From NCBI GenBank assembly GCA_025359865.1, contig JANYDH010000213.1, forward strand, positions 62,001 through 126,000: a DNA stretch of 64,000 nt, read 5' to 3'. Origin of the DNA: Actinomycetes bacterium. Lineage in GTDB: Bacteria; Actinomycetota; Acidimicrobiia; Acidimicrobiales; Ilumatobacteraceae. The position numbers and the translations under genes are program-made. The notes under the pieces were generated by a model. The model ran no database searches, was not told the origin of the DNA, and was given only the letters and a program-made list of their open reading frames with translations. Every line of letters starts with the position of its first letter. Position 1 is the stretch's first letter. This document shows positions 18,500 to 27,526 of this stretch, piece after piece.

Positions 18500-19261
18500 A
18501 TGGAACTCGCGTATGAACGACATGGGTCAGGTGCACCGCTGGTGTTGGTGCACGGCATCACCGAACGCGGCGAATCGTGGCGTCCCCTCGTCGAGCCGCT
18601 TGCCGCACACAACGACCTGCTTGTCGTCGATCTGCGCGGCCACGGTGCATCGCCACAGGGCGATGTGTACGACCCCGCCACCCTCGCCACCGACGTCCAC
18701 GACACGGCGATCGCCGCGGGCTTTGGCCAGACGACGGCACCGGTGATGATCGGTCACTCACTCGGCGGCATCGTGGTCAGCGCTTATGCCGCGGCCTTCG
18801 CGACACGAGGGGTCATCAACGTCGACCAACCCTTACGGCTGGCCAGCTTCAAAGAGACCCTCGGTCAGATCGAGTCGATGGTCCGGGGCGACCCGGCCGC
18901 ATTCGAGAGCGCGATCGGCATGGTGTTTTCGATGATGAACGGACCGCTGCAGCCCGACGAAGTCCAACGGATCAGCGCCTTGCGCGATGCCGACCAGTCG
19001 GTCGTTCTGGGCGTATGGGGCACCGTGTTCGACTCCAGCCCGGAAGCGCTCGATGCCCAGATAGAAGCACTGGCCGCGGGGATCCAGGTGCCTTACCTCT
19101 CGTTGCACGGCATCGATCCCGGTCCGGAGTACGCGGCATGGTTGTCCGGTCTCGTCCCATCGGCCATGGTCGAAGTATGGCCAGAGCATGGTCACTACCC
19201 GCACATCGTCGATCAAGCACGATTTCTGGGCCGCGTCGCCGCTTTTCAAGCATCAGTCTGA
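18500..19261 (+). CDS. Alpha/beta hydrolase
   Basis: About 253 residues from ATG 18500, four bases after the M48 stop; a longer frame from 18356 lies inside the protease gene. MELAYERHGSGAPLVLVHGI opens the fold, DLRGHGAS follows, the nucleophile elbow is GHSLGG and the catalytic histidine is in WPEHGHYPHIVD. The family covers esterases, haloperoxidases and lactonases, so no substrate is assigned. Its 3' end overlaps the convergent deacylase gene by 9 bp, so the two transcripts are antisense to each other there. Confidence 0.82.
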   Translation: MELAYERHGSGAPLVLVHGITERGESWRPLVEPLAAHNDLLVVDLRGHGASPQGDVYDPATLATDVHDTAIAAGFGQTTAPVMIGHSLGGIVVSAYAAAFATRGVINVDQPLRLASFKETLGQIESMVRGDPAAFESAIGMVFSMMNGPLQPDEVQRISALRDADQSVVLGVWGTVFDSSPEALDAQIEALAAGIQVPYLSLHGIDPGPEYAAWLSGLVPSAMVEVWPEHGHYPHIVDQARFLGRVAAFQASV

Positions 19262-19819
19262 GCCTCCCTGAGCAGCGTCCGCCCGACGCTCACCGGCCCG
19301 GCCCGGCGCGGCGATGGCCGCCACCACAGCCGAGAGCTGCTCGATCAGGTCGCCCGGCGCGAGTTCAAGGTCTATCCCGCGCTTGCCACCGCTCACGAAG
19401 ATCGTGTCCCACAGCTCGCACGTTTCATCGATCACCGTGACCAACCGCTTCTTCTGACCGAATGGGCTGATGCCGCCAACTACGTAACCGGTGATCCGCT
19501 CGGCAACAACCGGATCGCACATCTCGGCCCGCTTGGCGCCAACGGCCGCTGCCAGTTCCTTCAGAGACAACTGCATCGTGACCGGGACGACGCCCACCAC
19601 CTGTCGTGTGGCACCGCCTTGCTCGATGACATCGGCAAGGAGCGTTTTAAACACCCGGTCCGGCTCGACACCCAACGCGGCCGCAGCGGCCAGCCCGTAG
19701 CCCTGGTGTACCCGGTCGGGCTGCCCTGGGTCGTTCCCGAACTCGTGGACGACGAACCTGCGGCCGCCATCGTCAAGTTCGATGATCGCCGGTGTGGGCC
19801 CTCGGGCGTGCTTGGACAC
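19253..19819 (-). CDS. ybaK: YbaK/EbsC-type Cys-tRNA(Pro) deacylase
   Basis: A 188-residue editing enzyme that hydrolyses Cys mischarged on tRNA-Pro. GVEPDRVFKTLL, the LSLKELAAAVGAKRAEM segment, GYVVGGISPFGQKKRL and WDTIFVSGGKRGIDLEL are the family signatures; the lysine in VFKTL is the conserved catalytic residue. The start is a GTG at 19819. It converges on the alpha/beta hydrolase, with which it overlaps by 9 bp. The C-terminus (APGRAGERRADAAQGGSD) is an unconserved tail. Confidence 0.87.
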   Translation of the reverse strand: MSKHARGPTPAIIELDDGGRRFVVHEFGNDPGQPDRVHQGYGLAAAAALGVEPDRVFKTLLADVIEQGGATRQVVGVVPVTMQLSLKELAAAVGAKRAEMCDPVVAERITGYVVGGISPFGQKKRLVTVIDETCELWDTIFVSGGKRGIDLELAPGDLIEQLSAVVAAIAAPGRAGERRADAAQGGSD

Positions 19820-20005
19820 AACCTCTGAATCTAGTGCATCCCCGCATTGGTTGATTGAGGGTGATGCATCGTCGCTGAGTTGACGGATCTCGGAAATGTG
19901 CTTGCCTCCCTCAACTCACCCCACCCCACCCGGCCGTTGCGGTCAGATCGCTCGGAGCGGAGCGAGTTCAGCTAGGGCCCGGCAGGGCCAGTTCCGTGCA
20001 TCAGG

Positions 20006-20387
20006 GCTGACCTTTGGCGTTGGGTTGTTGCCAACAGGATGTCGCAAAATGCTGTTTGGTGGTGTGGCCGGTGAGGTTGGCCGTCTGGTCGGGTTGTCGG
20101 CAACGGTGTCATGGTTGTTGCTGAACTCGTGGTTGTGCCGCACAAGTCGGCTCAACGTCGGCGACTCACAGCCCACCCGCCGGGCCTACCCGCTGTTGCG
20201 GTGCCAAGTCGCGTCGAGTTATCGGCGCTGGCGACATGAAAGTCGACGCGATCCTGCCCGCACAGCCGGGATCGAAATCGGGATCGAAATCGGGATCGGG
20301 ATCGGGATCGGGATCGGGATCGGGATTGGGTACCGCCAGCCCCGCCCGCAATGTGCGACAGCCTGCCAATGACAGCCAAACGTCACG
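20006..20387 (+). repeat. Dispersed MITE-like repeat, fullest copy (B), with terminal inverted repeats
   Basis: The left end starts GCTGACCTTTGGCGTTGGG and reaches TGTCGCA at 20040-20046. The right end (20354-20387) read on the opposite strand starts GTGACGTTTGGCTG and also reaches TGTCGCA, so imperfect terminal inverted repeats of about 35-40 bp bound the unit. The first 262 bp match copy A at 914-1176. Between the repeats lies the hexanucleotide run at 20268-20330. No transposase frame is present, so it would be non-autonomous. Confidence 0.7.
20268..20330. repeat. Hexanucleotide tandem repeat (GGGATC)n
   Basis: About ten units, the first ones alternating GGGATC with GAAATC and the last ones pure GGGATC. 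It lies within repeat copy B. Arrays like this change length readily by slippage. Confidence 0.85.
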
Positions 20388-20429
20388 AGATTCTGCCTGT
20401 ATCCGGGCGAGTAGTGCGGGTAGTGCGTG

Positions 20430-21848
20430 TCAATCGCCAGCGGGTGCCGTCGTCGTGGTGCCAGTGGCAGGCCCGGGCACAACCGGTGGGTTGGACTGAG
20501 GCCCCGGTGTCCCGATCGGGGTCGCCGGAGCGAGCGTGGCCGGAGCGGGCGTCGGTGGAGCACCGGATTCCGTCGAGACCGTGGGCACCACCACTGGTGC
20601 CTCGGGGAGGATGGTCGGTGGCACTGTGGGGGGGATGGTCGACTCCGCCGGGATGTTCGCAGGTACCTGGCCGGAAGCGGCACCGACCCACGGCGGTCGG
20701 CAGGCGTACGGTGGGGTCCACGGACCGCGGCCACAAAACACCCACAGGTCGCTTGCCGCATCCGCACACGCCTGAATGGATGCCTTGACGTTTTGGGTGG
20801 TCCAACCGCGTCGCCCGAGTTCGCCGTGCGGTTCGAACGCACCCGAGAGTGCGTTCAACTGAAAGGTGCAGTGTGAGTCGTCACGGGTCTTGGGATTGAT
20901 GTTGACCGCACCGAAACGGCACCCCCCTTCGCGCGATGCGATGTACACCGCCCATTGTTGGGTGGCGACATCGGCCCCGTCGATGGCGAACTCGCTGGCG
21001 ATGTAGGCCGCGTCGGTGGGTGTGCATGCCACGTGATTTCCGTAGAACGGGATCCCGTCGGCCGTGAGATTCCATGACTTCTGTGGCTGGATCCCCGCTG
21101 GAAATGGGCCGGTGCCGATGGGCGCGGTGGCCCCCCCTGAGCCGGCGGGACCTGCAGGACCGGCCGGGCCAGCTGGAGGCCGAGGGGAGATGCCGCTCCA
21201 GATACCCATAGCCGCCAGCGTGCGCGGCCCCGCCTTGCCGTCGACATTGAGTGGCGGTCGCGAGGTTTGGAAGGATCTGACCGCGACAGCGAGTGCGTCG
21301 TCGAACTCGCCGGTGATCTTGCCGGGGAACAATCCCAACTCGATCAACCGACTTTGCAGGCACGTGACGGACTGGCCTCGCGAACCGGTGAGTAGTTCGG
21401 CGTCGGCCAGGCAGGTGAGTGACGACGACGGAAGCTCGAGCTCGTTCTCCTCGCGCTGGGCCACTGGTGAAGGGCCGGCGCTCGCCGATGCGCTCTGTAC
21501 CGCGACGGGTACTGCGTTGAGCCCGGCACGAATGCCGAGCGATTGCAGCGTGTGCTCCCCTGCGATGCCGTCGGGGTTCAGCGGCGGGTGCGCATTCTGA
21601 TACGAGCGAACAGCATCGCTGGTGCGCTGATCGAACACGCCGGTGTAGCCCACCGGGTACCCAAGCAGGATGAGCAGGTACTGCAGGCAACGGACGTCAT
21701 CGCCATGCGACCCCAGGCCGAGTTCTGGGCGGGCGGAGCATGACTGCACTTCCGGTACTGCCCCCTCGGCGCGTGCGGGCACGGAAATGAGCGAGGCTGC
21801 TGTCGCTGCCAGAGCGACCACCATCATCCAACGCCTCATTTCGACCAC
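20430..21848 (-). CDS. Secreted peptidoglycan-binding protein with lytic-enzyme-like domain
   Basis: A 472-residue exported protein. Residues 1-28 are a signal peptide ending ARA. Two peptidoglycan-binding (PG_binding_1) domains follow, at about 38-105 (GSHGDDVRCLQYLLILLGYP) and 150-210 (GSRGQSVTCLQSRLIELG). After a PAGPAGPAG linker a domain from about 260 has YIASREGGCRFGAVNINPKT and HCTFQLNALSGAF, resembling transglycosylase/lysozyme-like modules in actinobacteria. The C-terminus is a Pro/Thr-rich tail. Paired cysteines suggest disulfides outside the cell. It probably acts on, or attaches to, the cell wall; catalysis is unproven. Confidence 0.78.
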   Translation of the reverse strand: MVEMRRWMMVVALAATAASLISVPARAEGAVPEVQSCSARPELGLGSHGDDVRCLQYLLILLGYPVGYTGVFDQRTSDAVRSYQNAHPPLNPDGIAGEHTLQSLGIRAGLNAVPVAVQSASASAGPSPVAQREENELELPSSSLTCLADAELLTGSRGQSVTCLQSRLIELGLFPGKITGEFDDALAVAVRSFQTSRPPLNVDGKAGPRTLAAMGIWSGISPRPPAGPAGPAGPAGSGGATAPIGTGPFPAGIQPQKSWNLTADGIPFYGNHVACTPTDAAYIASEFAIDGADVATQQWAVYIASREGGCRFGAVNINPKTRDDSHCTFQLNALSGAFEPHGELGRRGWTTQNVKASIQACADAASDLWVFCGRGPWTPPYACRPPWVGAASGQVPANIPAESTIPPTVPPTILPEAPVVVPTVSTESGAPPTPAPATLAPATPIGTPGPQSNPPVVPGPATGTTTTAPAGD

Positions 21849-21964
21849 GATAACAACGCTCCGAACAGCCTCACTAACCCACGGGTCAGCGCGCCGCCGT
21901 GAACAGTCCTGGGAATGGCCGGATCAGCCCGAGGCTTGTGGCGACGAAGCCGTGGCGACGATGA

Positions 21965-22747
21965 TCAGTGCCGCGCCGGGGCATGCCGCAGGCGTACCGA
22001 CAGGCATGTGACGCAACCCTCCAACTTCTCGTACTCGCTGATGTCCACGGTGATCGGTTCGTAGCCGAGGCCCGAGAACAGTTCGGCGGTGAGCGGGCAA
22101 CTGCCCGACATCAACAGCCGGTTGCCGCCGAGCAACACCACATGGGCACCGGACTCTTCCGGTGTAGGGAGAAACCGGTTGAACATTGTCGGCTGGTCGA
22201 CCACCGGTTGCCAGCCGATGACCGTACCGTCGGGCAGGGCGGTGACGGCCGACTTCAGGTGCAGGACCTTGGTCAACGGCACAGCGATCACCGTGGCACC
22301 GATCGGTTCGAAGATCTCGCGCAACTGGCGCACGCCTTCTGCGTTGGTTCGTCCACCGCGCCCGACGAAAACGGTGTCGCCGATCTTGAGCACATCGCCT
22401 CCGTCGAGGGTGCCGGGCGGGCGGATGCGATTGATCGAGTAGCCGAGCGTTTCGATGGTTGCCTCAGCCGCGGTGGTCTCGGCACGGCGTGCATCGGCCC
22501 CCGGCAACGCAATCACGGCGACGTTGCGAAACACGACCATCGTGTCCTCGATGAACGCTGAATCGGCACACTCCGGAGCGGGAGGCACCTCGGTAGTCTG
22601 CCACCCATGGCGTTGCAGCGTCTCGACGTACTGCTCCCACTGGGCGACCGCGAGCGCGACATCCACCGGCGTGCGCTCGATGTGGGTGACGATGCCGGAG
22701 GCAAGTTGCGGACTGGGACGACGAACGAGTGCCTGCTGAGAGGTCAT
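21965..22747 (-). CDS. Dimethylarginine dimethylaminohydrolase / arginine deiminase-like hydrolase
   Basis: A guanidino-modifying enzyme of about 260 residues from ATG 22747 (MTSQQALVRRPSP), chosen over the longer frame to 22801. The pentein-fold motifs are DSAFIEDTMVVF, PPGTLDGGDVLKIG, the catalytic histidine in VLHLKSAVTALP and the catalytic cysteine near the C-terminus in EGCVTCLSVRLR. This combination fits DDAH, which turns methylated arginines into citrulline, better than arginine deiminase, which is longer. It is divergent from oleA with 90 bp between the starts. No arginine genes lie nearby. Confidence 0.83.
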   Translation of the reverse strand: MTSQQALVRRPSPQLASGIVTHIERTPVDVALAVAQWEQYVETLQRHGWQTTEVPPAPECADSAFIEDTMVVFRNVAVIALPGADARRAETTAAEATIETLGYSINRIRPPGTLDGGDVLKIGDTVFVGRGGRTNAEGVRQLREIFEPIGATVIAVPLTKVLHLKSAVTALPDGTVIGWQPVVDQPTMFNRFLPTPEESGAHVVLLGGNRLLMSGSCPLTAELFSGLGYEPITVDISEYEKLEGCVTCLSVRLRHAPARH

Positions 22748-22837
22748 GGTCGGCCAGGCTAGTTGAGCGGTGACCGAGGTTTTTCTCCGTCGATCGAGCA
22801 TGCTTGGGGTCTGTCAATCAGATCAGGAGCTTCCCGG

Positions 22838-23863
22838 GTGAGTGGAAACCGGACATACATGCACCAACGCGCCGGCATCATCTCGGTGCAGGCGGTCGAG
22901 GCACCCGAGGTCGTCACCTCTGCTTGGATCGACGAACAGTTGGCCGAAACCTATGAACGCACCGGAATTCGGGCCGGGTTGTTGTCAGAGTTGGCAGGCA
23001 TCGATGAGCGTCGCTGGTGGCCCGAAGGGGTCACGTTCGATCAGGCCGCCGCGCTCGCAGGGCGCAAGGCGATCGATGCTTCAGGTGTCGATCCCGCCGA
23101 GATCGGGATGATGATTTCCACATCGGTCTGCAAGCACCACCTCGAGCCGTCGTTGGCCTGCGCGGTGCACCATGCGCTCGATCTGCCCACGTCGTGCACC
23201 AACTTCGATTTGGCCAATGCATGCCTCGGGTTCGTCAACGCAATGCACGTGGCCGCCACCGCTATCGACGCGGGCCACATCCGTTACGCGCTCATCGTCG
23301 ATGGCGAGGGCAGCCGCCAAACACAACTCACTACGATCGAGCGTCTCCGCCGGCCGACCGCCACTGCCGTCGACGTGTTCGCTGAGTTCGCTTCGCTCAC
23401 GCTCGGCTCCGGCTCTGCGGCGATGCTGATGGGCAGCCTTGACGATCATCCCGATGCCCATCGAGTGGTCGGCGGCGTCGAGCGTGCGGCCACCCAGCAT
23501 CACTTGCTGTGTGTCGGCGATCTCGAGAAGATGACCACCGATACCGCCAAACTGCTTGAGGCCGGACTCGAGCTGGGTGAGGCGTGTTGGACCGACGCAG
23601 CCGAGTACTTCGATTGGGCCAATGGAATGGACCGCTACGTCGTCCATCAGGTCAGCTCGGTCCACACCCGGCTGCTGTGTCAGCGGCTGGGTATCGATCC
23701 CGCTCGGGTGCCGCTGACCTATCCCACGTACGGCAACGTCGGTCCGGCCGCGATCCCGATCACGCTTGCCGGTGTCGCAGACCAACTGCACACAGGCGAG
23801 CGGGTGTTGTGCATGGGCATCGGGTCCGGCCTCAATACCAGTCTCACCGAACTTCTGTGGTGA
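22838..23863 (+). CDS. oleA: OleA: head-to-head acyl-CoA condensing thiolase
   Basis: A thiolase-fold enzyme of 341 residues from GTG 22838 (AGGAG 8 bases before). It joins two fatty acyl-CoAs by non-decarboxylative Claisen condensation to a 2-alkyl-3-ketoacid, the first step of long-chain olefin synthesis. The nucleophile is C129 in ANACLGF, the histidine is in VVHQVS and the asparagine in TYGNVGPA, the triad of FabH/OleA proteins. It looks like OleA rather than FabH because of the long insert TQLTTIERLRR and the following oleBC and oleD genes, 25 bp and directly downstream. It is the first gene of the operon and divergent from the DDAH-like gene. Confidence 0.9.
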   Translation: MSGNRTYMHQRAGIISVQAVEAPEVVTSAWIDEQLAETYERTGIRAGLLSELAGIDERRWWPEGVTFDQAAALAGRKAIDASGVDPAEIGMMISTSVCKHHLEPSLACAVHHALDLPTSCTNFDLANACLGFVNAMHVAATAIDAGHIRYALIVDGEGSRQTQLTTIERLRRPTATAVDVFAEFASLTLGSGSAAMLMGSLDDHPDAHRVVGGVERAATQHHLLCVGDLEKMTTDTAKLLEAGLELGEACWTDAAEYFDWANGMDRYVVHQVSSVHTRLLCQRLGIDPARVPLTYPTYGNVGPAAIPITLAGVADQLHTGERVLCMGIGSGLNTSLTELLW

Positions 23864-23888
23864 GTGCAGCAGTGGTGAGTGCAGATCG

Positions 23889-26498
23889 GTGAATGCGGGT
23901 CGTACCAGTCGATCGGTGCAACGACCCGCCGACGAACAGTTTCGGTCTTGGGGGGTCGACCCGGCATGGTCGCGAATCGTGTCGGTGGCGGGTTCCGATG
24001 GCGAGACGCATTCGTGGCACGTGCTCGATCGTCGGCCCGAATCCGGGCGACAGGTGGGCACCATCGTGTGCGTCCACGGCAACCCCACCTGGTCGCTGCT
24101 GTGGCGCTCGATGCACCACCGGTTGGGCGATCGTTACCGCGTCATCGCGGTCGACCAGTTGGGTATGGGGTTCTCCGACCGGACCGGTCCCCGCTGCTTT
24201 GCGCGCCGTGTGGACGATCTCGGTGATGTCGTAGCGGCGCTCGATCTGGATGAGCCGGTCGTGGTCGCCGCGCACGACTGGGGTGGGCCGATCTCGCTCG
24301 GCTGGGCGGTTGCGCATCGCGACCAGGTGGCAGGCATCGTGTTGTGCAACACCGGCGTAGCCGTTCCGGCGGGCAGGCGTGCCCCTGGCATCATCCGCCT
24401 CGCCGCGAGCGGGCCGATCACCGACCTGGTCGGGCACCGCACTCGCGCGTTCGTCGACGGCACGTTGGCGTTGTCGCACGGCCGCGTCGGTGCCGCTGCG
24501 CGTGACGGATACCGCGCCCCGTACCGACGCGCCGCCGATCGTCACGCAATAGCGGAGTTCGTCGGCGACATTCCACTGCGAGATACTGACCCGCCGCATC
24601 CATCCGCCGCACCGATCGCCGAGGTGGCCGAGGCGATCAGGTCGCTGACCGTGCCTGTGCTCTTGGCATGGGGTGCTCGGGATCCGGTGTTCAACGACGA
24701 CTTCGCGTTCGATCTCGCCGAGCGGATGCCGCATGCCGACCGGCACCGCTTCCGCCACGCCGGCCATCTCGTGGTCGAAGAGGCCGACGTGGCCGGATTA
24801 GTCGACGGCTGGTTGGCCAACGGACGGTTGGCAGAGCGGGCCCCGGCGACATCGGGGCGTCCGTCTACTCGAACGTCGATCGGTGACGCACCACCGGTCT
24901 GGTCGGCGCTCGCGGCACGCGCCGCCGACCCGTCGACCGCCATGGGTACAGCATTCGTCGACGGCTCGACGGGAGAGGCTGTGACCTTTGCCGAGTTGCA
25001 CCGCCGCGTCAACGGTATCGCTGCCGGCATGACGGCCACCGGGGTGCAACCTGGGCAACGGATTGCTGTGCTCATCCCGCCGAGCGTGGATCTCGTTGCC
25101 GCGGTGTACGGGTGTTGGCGGGCGGGCGCGGTCACCGTCATCGCCGATCGCGGGCTCGGCTTGCGCGGGCTCGGCGGTGCCGTTCGCGCCGCTCACGTCG
25201 ACTGGGTGGTGGGTCCGCCGTCAGCGCTCGCAGCAGCGCGCACATTGCGCTGGGCACCGCACGCGCGCAGCATCGCCGTGCACTACCGGCGGGTGCTCGG
25301 GGCGGTGGCCACCCTCGATCAGCTTGCCGCCAGTACCGCGCCCGTGCCGCCTGAGCCTTCGCCCAGTGATGTGGCTGCTGTGCTCTATACATCGGGCGCC
25401 ACTGGGCCGGCAAAGGGTGTGCGCTACCTCCACGGCCAGATGGCTGCCCAGCGTGATGCGCTGGCCGGCCTGTACGGCATAACTGCCGACGACCGACTGG
25501 TTGCCGCGTTCGCTCCATTCGCGATGTACGGCCCGGCGCTCGGCATCACCTCCATGATCCCCGATGTCGACGTGACGAAGCCGGGCATGCTCACTGCCGA
25601 GGCGCTCGCCGTCGCGTGTGCCGCTGTGGACGCCACGATCGTGTTCGCATCGCCGGCTGCGCTCGCCAACGTTGTTCGCACCTCGGCCGCGCCCGACCCG
25701 CGGCTTGCACGCATCCGGCTCGCGCTCTCGGCCGGCGCGCCCGTGCCCATTGCCACGCTCCGGGCCGTCGCACGGCTGATGCCTTCTGCGGAATTGCACA
25801 CCCCATACGGGATGACCGAGTGCCTGCCGGTGGCCGACCACGATCTGGTCGCGATCGAGGCGGCCGGCGGTGGACGCGGGGTATGCGTCGGCCGCCCGGT
25901 CGATGGTGTCTCGGTGCGCATCGCCCCGCTCGGCTTCGACCCGACGCTGCCGGTCGATGCGCTCGCATCGCCTTCCACCGGCGAAGTCCTCGTGCAGGCA
26001 CCATGGTGCTCCGACGGGTATGACCAACTGTGGCGCACCGAGCATGATGCCCGCCCGAGCGATGTCGACGGACAGGTGTGGCACCGGTCGGGCGATGTCG
26101 GCCACGTCGACAGCGATGGTCGACTGTGGATCGAAGGCCGCAGCGTGCACGTCATCTATGCCGTCGAGGGGCCGGTCACCCCGGTGCCCGTGGAGGTCGC
26201 CGTCGAATGTCTCGACGGCGTGGACAGTGCAGCCGCCGTCGGCATCGGCCCGGTTGGTTGCCAGCAGTTGGTGGTGGTCGTCCAAGACCCACGCGGTGCC
26301 GATGGGTTGGCCGACGATGTGCTGACCGGCCGCGTTCGTGCTGTCGTTGCTCATGTAGTTGCTCACCAGGTTGCTGCTGTGATGACATTGCGGCAACTGC
26401 CGGTCGATATTCGCCACAACACCAAGATCGACCGCACTGCAGTGGCCGAATGGGCCGGTGCGGTCTTGGCTGGCGATAGGGCCAGAGCCCCACGGTGA
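23889..26498 (+). CDS. oleBC: OleBC fusion: beta-lactone decarboxylase joined to beta-lactone synthetase
   Basis: About 869 residues from GTG 23889, 25 bp after oleA. Residues to about 310 are an alpha/beta hydrolase of the haloalkane dehalogenase group: CVHGNPTWS, the nucleophile aspartate in AAHDWGGP, and FRHAGHLVVEE for the histidine. The rest is an adenylate-forming enzyme with LYTSGATGPAKGV (ATP loop) and HTPYGMTECLPV. In the ole pathway OleC closes the beta-hydroxy acid to a beta-lactone and OleB expels carbon dioxide to give the alkene. Separate in Gram-negatives, they are known to be fused in actinobacteria such as Micrococcus. The fusion places the two consecutive steps in one chain. 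It overlaps oleD by GTGA. Confidence 0.9.
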   Translation: MNAGRTSRSVQRPADEQFRSWGVDPAWSRIVSVAGSDGETHSWHVLDRRPESGRQVGTIVCVHGNPTWSLLWRSMHHRLGDRYRVIAVDQLGMGFSDRTGPRCFARRVDDLGDVVAALDLDEPVVVAAHDWGGPISLGWAVAHRDQVAGIVLCNTGVAVPAGRRAPGIIRLAASGPITDLVGHRTRAFVDGTLALSHGRVGAAARDGYRAPYRRAADRHAIAEFVGDIPLRDTDPPHPSAAPIAEVAEAIRSLTVPVLLAWGARDPVFNDDFAFDLAERMPHADRHRFRHAGHLVVEEADVAGLVDGWLANGRLAERAPATSGRPSTRTSIGDAPPVWSALAARAADPSTAMGTAFVDGSTGEAVTFAELHRRVNGIAAGMTATGVQPGQRIAVLIPPSVDLVAAVYGCWRAGAVTVIADRGLGLRGLGGAVRAAHVDWVVGPPSALAAARTLRWAPHARSIAVHYRRVLGAVATLDQLAASTAPVPPEPSPSDVAAVLYTSGATGPAKGVRYLHGQMAAQRDALAGLYGITADDRLVAAFAPFAMYGPALGITSMIPDVDVTKPGMLTAEALAVACAAVDATIVFASPAALANVVRTSAAPDPRLARIRLALSAGAPVPIATLRAVARLMPSAELHTPYGMTECLPVADHDLVAIEAAGGGRGVCVGRPVDGVSVRIAPLGFDPTLPVDALASPSTGEVLVQAPWCSDGYDQLWRTEHDARPSDVDGQVWHRSGDVGHVDSDGRLWIEGRSVHVIYAVEGPVTPVPVEVAVECLDGVDSAAAVGIGPVGCQQLVVVVQDPRGADGLADDVLTGRVRAVVAHVVAHQVAAVMTLRQLPVDIRHNTKIDRTAVAEWAGAVLAGDRARAPR

Positions 26499-27466
26499 GG
26501 GTGCTCGTCACTGGTGCCACGAGCCTTTTGGCGCGTCGCACCGCGGAGATGCTGCTGGCCCGCGGTGATGAGGTGGTGTGCATGCAGCGTCATGCCAGCG
26601 CGCTCGACACGGTCCAGATGCTTGGCGACGTTCGAGACGCCGACGTGGTTGCTCGGGCGGTAGCCGGGTGCGACGCGGTTATCCACGCCGCTGCCAAGGT
26701 TGGTGTGGTCGGCGGTTGGCACGAGTACCGCTCGATCAACGTCGACGGCACGGTCAACGTCATCGCTGCGGCGCGCGCGGCAGGTGCGTCGCGCTTCGTC
26801 CACGTGTCTACGCCGTCGGTCGCTCACGCGGGTCACGCGATCGTCGGCGAGGGGGCATCGCCTCCTGTCATCGGCCGTCGCGGGGCGTGGTATGCAGAGT
26901 CGAAGGCGCTGGCCGAGCAGCGCGCACTTGCCGCTTCCGACGATTCCCTCGCCGTGGTCGCCATCAGGCCACACCTGGTATGGGGACCCGGTGACACACA
27001 GTTGGTGGGTCGGATCATCGAGCGCGCTCGCGCCGGTCGTCTGGCACTCGTCGGCGATGGCGCAGCGCTCATCGACACCACTTACATCGACAACGCCGCG
27101 TCGGCGCTGGTCGCCACGCTCGATGCCATCGGGCAGGGTGCACACTGCGCGGGACGCGCATATGTGATCGCCAACGGTGAGCCACGGCCGATCCGCGAGT
27201 TGCTGGTCGGCATCTGCCGCGCTGCCGGAATCGACATCGAGCCACGTACGGTGCCGCGCCGCCTGGCGCTCTCGGCAGGTTCGATCATCGAACGCGTCTG
27301 GCAACTGCGCAGGGCAACGACGGAACCGCCAATCACCCGGTTCCTGGCCGAGCAACTGGGCACCGCGCACTGGTTCGACCCTCGTCCGGCACGTGACGAC
27401 CTGGGTTGGGCGCCAACCATCACGATCGACGAGGGGCTTGCGCTCCTCGCCGCATCACTGCCGTGA
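26495..27466 (+). CDS. oleD: OleD: NADPH-dependent 2-alkyl-3-ketoalkanoic acid reductase
   Basis: A 323-residue short-chain dehydrogenase of the extended/3-beta-HSD type. The cofactor loop is GATSLLARRTAEML, the strand DVRDADVV and the VIHAAAKVG motif follow, and YAESK supplies the catalytic Tyr and Lys. GTG 26495 overlaps the oleBC stop, so the genes are translationally coupled. In the olefin pathway OleD reduces the OleA product to the beta-hydroxy acid used by OleC. UDP-sugar epimerase activity is the other possibility by fold, but the neighbours argue strongly for OleD. Confidence 0.88.
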   Translation: MRVLVTGATSLLARRTAEMLLARGDEVVCMQRHASALDTVQMLGDVRDADVVARAVAGCDAVIHAAAKVGVVGGWHEYRSINVDGTVNVIAAARAAGASRFVHVSTPSVAHAGHAIVGEGASPPVIGRRGAWYAESKALAEQRALAASDDSLAVVAIRPHLVWGPGDTQLVGRIIERARAGRLALVGDGAALIDTTYIDNAASALVATLDAIGQGAHCAGRAYVIANGEPRPIRELLVGICRAAGIDIEPRTVPRRLALSAGSIIERVWQLRRATTEPPITRFLAEQLGTAHWFDPRPARDDLGWAPTITIDEGLALLAASLP

Positions 27467-27526
27467 CGTTGACCACATCTCGCAACGGTCGGGGTGATCT
27501 CGCTGTGCCGCTGGCAGGCTGGCGGG

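Larger units (their letters stand above)
19820..20429. other. Intergenic region filled by a repeat element
   Basis: No gene is evident. Most of the 610 bp is the long dispersed repeat at 20006-20387, including a hexanucleotide run. Short plus- and minus-strand frames across it are made of the repeat itself (SGSGSG and DPDPDP peptides) and are not credible genes. Confidence 0.7.
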
